From the NCBI RefSeq assembly GCF_035582795.1, contig NC_134370.1:48409501-48473500 (forward strand): DNA of 64,000 bases, in the 5' to 3' direction. Source of the DNA: Mycteria americana. Its lineage: Eukaryota; Chordata; Aves; Ciconiiformes; Ciconiidae. Below, in pieces: positions 58,401 through 64,000 of this stretch. The notes beneath the pieces were generated by a model, which did no database searches, had not been told where the DNA came from, and saw only the letters and a program-made list of their open reading frames with translations. Each line of letters opens with the position of its first letter. The stretch's first letter is position 1. Both the position numbers and the translations under genes were made by a program.

Positions 58401-59215
58401 GTCCTGCAGTGAGGGTGGCTCTGGGACAGCAGAGGATGATGTGAGGACAGATGAAGGCTCTGGTGATGCCTTTGGGGGAGCAATTCTCAGATTTGGGGAA
58501 AAATACTTTTTTCCTTTTTCATACTGTCCTTGCTAGCTGTTTGGTGATGATGTGTCCTAGCCTCCCTTTGCACTTACAGTCCAGTGGGGTTGCTGGAGAG
58601 CAGCGGTGGTGGCTGCAGGAAAGGTGCTTCATGCTGTAGATGCTGATGGCTGCAAGGCTGGGTGGAAGGACTGGGGGATGCCTGGGAGGGATGTGGAAAT
58701 GAAGGGGGAGGGAAAAAAGCCTCATTTTCCATGCCTGGGGGAGGGCAAGTCCTCTCTAAGGGCCTGGTGCACAGCTCAGCCTGAGAGCTCGCTCCTCATC
58801 CCTGTGTGCCTCAAAGGCTATGCAGCTGAAACAAAAAGGAGCCTTTTCATCCTGCAGTGTCTGCTCCAAGGCAGGCTGCAGAAAAGCCTCTGCAAACAAG
58901 ACAACTTTACCTTCCTGCTCCTGAGAGCCCCTGGGTGAAAATAAGTGCCCTTGGCACGCATAAGTGTTGGCAGGGCTCTCCTGACATGGGCTTTTGTAAG
59001 CATATTCCAGGGGGTGCAAACCCCCATGTTGCGGAGTAACCCTGTGCCCACCCTCCCTCGTTACCCCTTGCAGACCCCTCGGGGTAATTTCACAACAGTT
59101 TGGGCAAAGCTAATTAAATGTTGTTGCAGTTCTGGCCTCTTCCCTGCTCCCTAGTGCATGGTCCCCCTTACACTGGGGCTCCCTGGTGTGAATTTGGGGT
59201 GCTGATCCCAATAAA
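55345..59215 (+). CDS. Candidate unrecognised multi-exon gene (possibly decaying)
   Basis: I do not recognise this protein. Eight segments with consensus AG/GT borders and open frames follow each other on the plus strand: 55345-55408, 55520-55663, 55821-55953, 56255-56350, 57239-57305, 58251-58321, 58580-58623 and 58817-58938. The last ends in TGA and is followed by AATAAA at 59210. Phases agree within three blocks (exons 1-2, 3-5, 6-8) but not between blocks, so there are missing small exons, frameshifts, or some wrong calls. The predicted protein is leucine-rich and looks helical, with an acidic EEEEDD run in the second segment; no signal peptide or catalytic motif is visible. Introns are short, as in other avian microchromosome genes. 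The 5' end is not found. A false assembly of chance segments remains possible. Confidence 0.4.
55520..55663 (+). CDS. Candidate gene, exon-like segment 2
   Basis: 144 bases, phase 1 to 1, between cttctgcag and a strong G|GTGAGT donor. Encodes VLPSLLAALLEEEEDD, then EMEELLWEGLFLEKALFCA: an acidic, helix-like sequence. It does not fit the phase of segment 3, which needs two leftover bases. Confidence 0.4.
55821..55953 (+). CDS. Candidate gene, exon-like segment 3
   Basis: 133 bases, phase 2 to 0, between a pyrimidine-rich acceptor cctcttag and CTG|GTAGGT. Only one frame is open: KAVAQIMARMEQLMGSQ and on to VALTAAEFLLKL. Joins in phase to segment 4. Confidence 0.42.
56255..56350 (+). CDS. Candidate gene, exon-like segment 4
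   Basis: 96 bases, exactly 32 codons, phase 0 to 0, between ctctgccttag and CTG|GTGGGT. Encodes ELVQQMVSNDQVVEAAKRY and a short hydrophobic end. Fits both neighbours in phase. Confidence 0.42.
57239..57305 (+). CDS. Candidate gene, exon-like segment 5
   Basis: 67 bases, phase 0 to 1, between a strong acceptor (cttttctgtgaacag) and G|GTAAAC. Encodes AICLVWLGDRAHDAVMMV. A solo LTR begins 9 bases after the exon end, which leaves the donor hexamer intact. Confidence 0.4.
57315..57889 (+). mobile_element. Solo LTR of an avian endogenous retrovirus (ERVL-like)
   Basis: About 575 bases starting TGTCATGGTTTAACCCCAGC and ending AAAACCAGCACA, with the familiar internal blocks CTCACTCCCCCCCAGTGGGA, GGTTGAGATAAGAACAGTTT, TTTATATACTGAGCATGA and CTAACTCTATCCCAGCC. 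I recognise this as a common LTR family of neoavian genomes (class assignment ERVL is from memory). No internal retroviral genes flank it, so it is a solo LTR left by recombination. Flanks acgtg/ttgtg are at best an imperfect target duplication, which points to some age. A TATA-like box lies at about 57625. Strand given is that of the consensus as usually written. Confidence 0.88.
58251..58321 (+). CDS. Candidate gene, exon-like segment 6
   Basis: 71 bases, phase 0 to 2, between cacttgcag and CAG|GTGCAA. Encodes DREMYFAKLLVLDLGHFSD. An alternative acceptor at 58184 would extend it 66 bases in the same frame. Does not match the phase of segment 5; a missing exon or a frameshift lies in the LTR-containing interval. 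Confidence 0.4.
58580..58623 (+). CDS. Candidate gene, exon-like segment 7
   Basis: 44 bases, phase 2 to 1 in the frame that joins segments 6 and 8, between ttgcacttacag and AAG|GTGCTT. Encodes PVGLLESSGGGCRK. It is needed to make 6 and 8 agree in phase. Confidence 0.35.
58817..58938 (+). CDS. Candidate gene, last coding segment
   Basis: Starts after tgcctcaaag in phase 1 and runs 39 codons to TGA at 58936-58938. Encodes YAAETKRSLFILQCLLQGR and ends FTFLLLRAPG. A leucine-rich, amphipathic, protein-like composition. Followed by a 3' UTR-like stretch with AATAAA 272 bases after the stop. Confidence 0.45.
59210..59215 (+). terminator. Polyadenylation signal AATAAA
   Basis: Canonical hexamer 272 bases after the TGA of the candidate gene, followed within 30-55 bases by a T/GT-rich stretch (ATTGGTTCATC, AGTTGTGG). 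Consistent with a 3' end near 59.23 kb. Confidence 0.5.
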
Positions 59216-62030
59216 TTCTTAGCTTTTCAAATAAGTCAGTAAGATTGGTTCATCTGCAGTTGTGGAAGCACCAGCTCTGGCAAACCAGACCTCTAGCACT
59301 TTCAGCTATTGCCATTCTGGGTCCCATCTGGATTTTAGGACAGATAAAGCACACCGGAATTTAGGGGGGAACCATTTGTGGTAGCTGGTCTGAACTGGAC
59401 AGATGAAGGCTCTGAGCCCCCATTTTGAGCATCTCCTGGTGGTGGGGACCTGCTGGGTCTGTGCTGGGGAAGGGCTGGTATGTACCTGGGTGCTACACCA
59501 GGTGCAGGTTCAGGGCTTGGACAGACATGCACCCACATCTGGGAACTCATCCCATTTTTGCTAGCATACCACTGGGGTGGTTGTCTACCTGGAGTCCATT
59601 GCTGGGCTTTCTTGTGAATGACCTTTGGGTGCTGCAAAAACACTGAGTTCTCTCAAAGCAGCCTCCTGCCACACATGCAGACCTAAAATATCTGTACTTA
59701 GCCAGTGGCGAGTCACTCACCATCCCCAGCCCTGACCCTGCATCTTGGGACGGCCACATCCGAAGTGCTTCGGCTCCGTTCCTCCCAAGTGAGCAGGACT
59801 GAGGTTATCCAGATACAGCCTCATCAAAAAAAGGTTCGGGAGCTCCTGGTTAGCGTCATGGGGTGTGTCTGCTCCTGAGACTGGCTCGCTGCTCTGCCTC
59901 TTGGTTCAAAGCAACCTCAAAACCTCATTCCTGCTCCTCCACGTCCTTTGCTTTTTGCCACTGTGCTGTTCCTTGTGCTCATTTGAGGCTGCAGCGAGAG
60001 GAACCAGAGCCATTTTCTGTATGTCCAAGGATTCTGTAGTGCAGTAGCTGCAGCCGCTCATCCATAGAGGTAACACAGTTACCATCACGTGGATCCAGCT
60101 GATGTTTGGTTCCCAAGTGCTCCAAAATGGATGAACTTGACAGCTTTTGGGGAATGGAAATCTGCACGTAGCCAAGGTGGGATTTACCCTCCAACCCCCT
60201 GCCTTGTACTGAATTGATCATGATGATGATGTGTGCCAGATGCCCTGTGCTGGAAGGAAATGCAGGAGATCATCCTGGGCATCACATATTTGATTTCTAC
60301 ATCTTTAGCAGCTGGAAACTGCTGGTGCTGTGCAGTATTTCCATGATGTTGATGGGAAGGAGAACCAGCCATGCAAGCCTCCCTGGGATGCACGGAGCTG
60401 ACCTGCATGCTGTGGACACCTTGTCAGGAGGCTCTGGATTTGCCCTTGGCACCTCCATCCATCCTCTCTGGTTATCCTTCATCTCTTTGATCAAATTCTG
60501 GCTGAGCATGAAATTAAACTTGCAAATTGCAGCCCTTTTCTTTGCCTTTCTGTATTTTTTTTTTGTCAGCTTCATTATTATGCACATTTCTTATGCACAT
60601 GCCTTGGGTACTGCAGGGTTTGAGGAAGGAAAATTAGTCAAAAATAATCATTTGGGATGGAGAACATCTACTATTTAAATTCCTCCCCAGAAGCCCTTTC
60701 ATTGTTAATTATGAGCAGGCTTGGAAGCACCATGGATTTTTAATTTTTAGCTAGTTTTGATGTTGAAAAATCTGCCTTTGTTTCCAAGCTCCTTAGTTTC
60801 TACTTTTTTTGTGTGTTTGTGTTTAACACTAAGAAAGCTCCTGGCACTCAGATGCTCACTTTGTATCTTCAAAGCCTAACAGGAGTGGAGTTGCATTTGC
60901 AGTTAAGATATCAAAGCCGCAATGCTGTTTTTATGTGAACTGTTGGGAGAAGGGACAAAGTGACGAAGCCATGATGCTGTGAAGCCCTGCCCTGGGCAGT
61001 GCTAGAAGTTTGTGTCTTTTTTTTTTTTTTAGGGGGCCAGTCTTTGTGAAACCTTTCGGCTCCACCTGCATTTTTGGGTTGCTGAGCTTTGATGCTGGAG
61101 ATGCCTATGGACCCATTGCTCCTGGGAGAGGGAATCCTGTCATTCAGAAGGTCCCTGCAACCCACTCCTGTCTCCCTGCTGCAGCGTTGGGGGCTAATGG
61201 TTGGATCTTTTCCATCAGCCCCCAAAAAAGGATGGGAACAATGTGCCAACAAGGTTGACATGACTCATGTCTGGTCTGCAGGAGCTCCTCAGCCAGAGCC
61301 AGCATGAGCTGGGATCACACAGCCACTCTGCACATCCAGCACTACCCACGCCAGGCTAGGCATGGAAAGAGAAACGCTCTTGATTTGCGGGGCACATCTG
61401 CGAATGGAGCACAGGGCTCCTGATTTAGTTGCAGACTTTTGAAGTATATTGGCTTCATCCTTTCTCGTTCTTGCTGCTATCACTCATGGTGCCTGGGTCA
61501 AGATGTGCAGCCTTATTACCAGCTCTGTTGCTGCAAAATCCTTCCTTGCCTGCACGAGGGAAAAAAAAAAATCAAATGGTTTTAAATATAGCATGTTTCA
61601 GGTTATTTTTATTTGCCTTTTAATTTCAAGCTCTCCAGGTTTGGTTGTTCCAGCTTTCCTCTGTAATCAAAAGGGTGAGGAGCTTCCTTTGCTCTGGAGC
61701 AATGAAAGACCCAAACCTCCCACATGGGCACCTGGCTCTGGGGCATGGACTGCAGCCACTGGAGCCTCAGGGACATGGCAAGAGCTGCTGGTGTCAAGGG
61801 GCCCTCTATGAAAAGCAAGTTAAAAACAAGAAGCTGCTTCCTTTAGGGAAACATCTGTTGTGTGTGCTGCTGAAAAATCACCCTTCCAAAGAGCCCAGCT
61901 CCTTCCCAGTGCCCTGCTATTCCTCTTCCTCTTCCTGCTTTCCTGCCATGCTCCCTTCCTCGGTCTCAATCCTGATGCATTCCCTTGTGCATGTCAGCGA
62001 GCTGTGCTGGGTGTGTGCCTGCCTGCCCGA
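59216..62030. other. Intergenic, no gene supported
   Basis: Unique-looking sequence with a few poly-T/poly-A tracts (for example 61018-61031 and 61561-61571). Open frames up to 154 codons (60214-60678) are not protein-like. An exon-like stretch begins at 61032 after a T-rich acceptor but has no convincing donor. Confidence 0.6.
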
Positions 62031-62035
62031 GGCTG

Positions 62036-62043
62036 TATAAAAG
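62036..62043 (+). promoter_or_regulatory. TATA box TATAAAAG
   Basis: Perfect TATAAAAG in a GC-rich context; transcription would start about 62065. Short frames follow (62050-62247, 65 codons, ATG near the expected start), with no recognisable product. Could be a real lineage-specific promoter or chance. Confidence 0.4.
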
Positions 62044-62559
62044 GAGACATTGTGTGCAGGAGCGTGGGAGGAAGCTCAGCGCCTCAGCCCTGCCCTGGCC
62101 AAAAGCAACCCGATGGGTTGCAGGAGCGATGGCGGTGTCCCCCTGGGGCCCAGCCAGGCTGCACCCCCAGAAAAGCAAACTTCAAAAGACTGCAAGATGG
62201 ATTTTCCAAGGAAGCTGCAGTCCCTTTGCGTGGTTGATGCAGGATGAAGGCTGCCCGGATGCCTTGTGCATCTGAAGTCCTGCTCTTCTAGATGGGGGAC
62301 CCTCGTGGGCGTCCCGTTCCAGCACTGCAGCTCCCAACTATTTGGGGGTGTCCCCCTCCAGCCCCCAGAAGCATCTTCCACCGAGCACGGTGTGGGGTTG
62401 CTGGTGCCTGTGGGTAACTTATTACCTACAGTTGGTGTGGGTAACTTATTAGCCAGGTTTTTCCCCAGGAAGTGGCCTACATCTCCGCAGGGGAAACTCC
62501 AGCTGCCATTTGTTCTCCCTGGAGGAGGTGGCTCAGCCCTCCTGCCTTGCCACAGCCTG

Positions 62560-63435
62560 GCTCCATGCACCCCAGTCCTCTGAATTTGAGGGCTCCAAAG
62601 CCCCAGCTCTGTGCACCCCAAGGCCCCCAGGTACGAGTGCTCCAATCCCCTGGCTCTGTGCACCCAGTCTCCCTGCTTTGAGGTCTCCAAAATCCCTGGC
62701 TCCGTGCACCCCAATCCCCTGGGTCTGCGTGTCTGCATCTCCCAGCTTTGAGGGCTTCACACCCTGGCTTTGTACACCTGAGCCCCGTGGGCTGTGTGCA
62801 CCCTGGTCCCCCAGCTCTGCGCACGCCAATCCCCCTGGCTCAGTGCTCCCCAGCCCCTGAGTCTGTGCACCCCAGTCCCCCAGCCCCATGCTCCCCAACC
62901 CCCCAGCTCTGTGCACCATAATCCCCCTGGCTCAGTGCTCCGCAACCCCCCAGCTCTGTGCACCCCAATCCCTCAGCTCCATGCATCCCAACCCTCTGGC
63001 TCCATGCACCTCAATCCCCTGGCTCGGTGCTCCCCAATTTCCCAGCCCCATGCTCCCCAATCCCCCAGCTCTGTGCACCCCAACCCCCCTGCCTCGATGC
63101 TCCCCAATCTCCCAGCTCTGTGCACCCCAATCCCCCCTGCCTCGGTGCTCCCCACTCTCCCAGCCCTGGGCACCCCAACCCTCTGGCTCGTGCTTCCCAG
63201 TCCCTTGGCCCCATGCACCCCAATGCTCCTGCCTCGGTGCACCCGACGCCCCCAGCCCTGTGCATCCCAATCCCCAGCCTATGCACCTCAATCCCCTGTC
63301 TCGGCGCTCCCCAATCCCTCAGCCCCATGCACTCCAATCCCCTGCCTCGGTGCACCCCAACCCCCTGGCCCCGTGCACCCCAATATCCCTGGCTCGGTGC
63401 TCCCCAGCCCCCCCGGCCCCGTGCACCCCAATACC
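62560..63435. repeat. Minisatellite, about 24-base unit
   Basis: About 36 imperfect copies of a unit like CAGCTCTGTGCACCCCAATC plus CCCC, alternating with TGCCTCGGTGCTCCCCAATC variants; the alternation also gives a 48-49-base higher-order period. Copies on the left are more diverged and include insertions. Because the unit is a multiple of three, long frames stay open on both strands (up to 326 codons); these are repeat artefacts. Confidence 0.9.
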
Positions 63436-64000
63436 CGCCGCCCCCGCAGCACCCCGGGCCGACCCCGGCGCGGCCGCGGCCCCGCCTCCGCCTCCGCCTC
63501 CTCCTCCTCCGCCGGCAGCGGTGGGACCCCGGCAGGAAGCGGCCGCAGCCAATCAGGGCCGGGGCCGCCGCCCCGGGACCGGCCCGCCCGCGGCGGAGCG
63601 CGCGCTCCCGCCCGTCCCGCGCCGCCTTCCCGGTAAGTGCCCGCGCCCGGCCCGGCCCGGCCTGGCGCTGGGGACGTGGCGGGGAGCGGGGCCCGGGGCT
63701 CTCAGGGGGTGCCAGCCGGGGAGCGGCGCCGCGCTGCAGCGCCCGGCGGGAGGAGCCGCCGCTCCCGTTTTCCGTCCCGCGGGACGGGGCTCGGAAGCCC
63801 GGGCGTTGTTCCGGGAGGGCGAAATGAATGGGGCTCCCTCCGAGCCGTGCCCCACCGGCGCGGCATGAAGCAGCCGGGCAGAGCCGGGTCTCGGGGAGCC
63901 CGGGTGGGTGTTGGGAGGGGGGTGTCGGGGGTCCCCTCCTCTTGCTGCTGGGGGGTGCGGGGAGTTCTCGGGGGGCAGGCGGTGTCCCCACCGTTTCCCG
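63436..64000 (+). promoter_or_regulatory. CpG island with promoter and 5' exon of the next gene
   Basis: Dense CpG from about 63.4 kb to the right edge. It contains CCT/CCGCCT repeats (63480-63512), a CCAAT box (63549-63553), several GC boxes and a strong plus-strand donor CCG|GTAAGT at 63633. This fits a short, mostly untranslated first exon on the plus strand ending at 63632. In mammals the gene after NPTN (minus) is CD276 (plus), whose first exon is untranslated, so CD276 is the leading inference; nothing coding in the window confirms it. Confidence 0.6.
63549..63553 (+). promoter_or_regulatory. CCAAT box (NF-Y type)
   Basis: Reads CAGCCAATCAGGG, a full NF-Y consensus, about 83 bases upstream of the splice donor at 63633. 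Confidence 0.6.

Noticed and set aside
58351..58408. Exon-like segment between ttccag and GTGAGG
   Set aside because: It would leave a 29-base intron after the preceding segment, too short for a vertebrate intron.
60214..60678. 154-codon plus-strand open frame
   Set aside because: Begins with an ATG-repeat and carries a T-rich segment read as phenylalanine; no coding character.
62076..62919. Minus-strand frames of 115-220 codons with repeated GLGCTEPG-like motifs
   Set aside because: Antisense reading of the same minisatellite and its flank.
62794..63868. Plus-strand open frames of 280, 326 and 289 codons rich in Pro, Ser, His and Cys
   Set aside because: They lie in the minisatellite and CpG island; three frames are open at once because the repeat unit is a multiple of three.

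Overview
This is a window of vertebrate nuclear DNA, almost certainly from a bird. Five exons encode an avian-looking neuroplastin. There is an antisense CR1-like LINE remnant near 28.4 kb. A solo LTR at 57.3-57.9 kb belongs to a family I recognise as abundant in Neoaves and do not associate with chicken. Together these suggest a neoavian bird; the species cannot be told from the sequence.

Layout. From the left edge to about 46.1 kb the window holds the 5' two-thirds of neuroplastin (NPTN) on the minus strand: exon 1 (signal peptide) at 45.8-45.9 kb, a 26-kb intron, exon 2 (the whole Ig1 domain, specific to the np65 isoform) at 19.6-19.9 kb, exons 3 and 4 (Ig2) at 13.9-14.1 and 9.4-9.5 kb, and exon 5 (start of Ig3) at 0.1-0.2 kb. 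Together they give 834 coding bases (278 codons) with every intron phase matching. The rest of Ig3, the membrane segment and the cytoplasmic tail lie beyond the left edge. The promoter is a CpG island at about 45.57-46.42 kb with a perfect TCTCGCGAGA element, GC boxes and a YY1-like site.

From 46.5 to 55.3 kb I find no supportable gene. Between 55.3 and 59.2 kb, on the plus strand, eight exon-like segments with good splice sites end in a stop codon followed 272 bases later by AATAAA. I do not recognise the protein, and reading phase breaks at two places, so it is either a gene with further small exons or a decaying one. A solo LTR sits 9 bases after one of its splice donors. This is the best candidate in the window for something undescribed.

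From 59.2 to 62.5 kb there is mostly unassigned sequence with one good TATA box. From 62.56 to 63.43 kb lies a 24-base minisatellite, which runs directly into a second CpG island (63.4 kb to the right edge) with a CCAAT box and a strong plus-strand splice donor: probably the promoter and 5' exon of the next gene. From vertebrate gene order as I know it (NPTN minus, then CD276 plus) CD276 is the leading candidate, but no coding sequence here confirms it.
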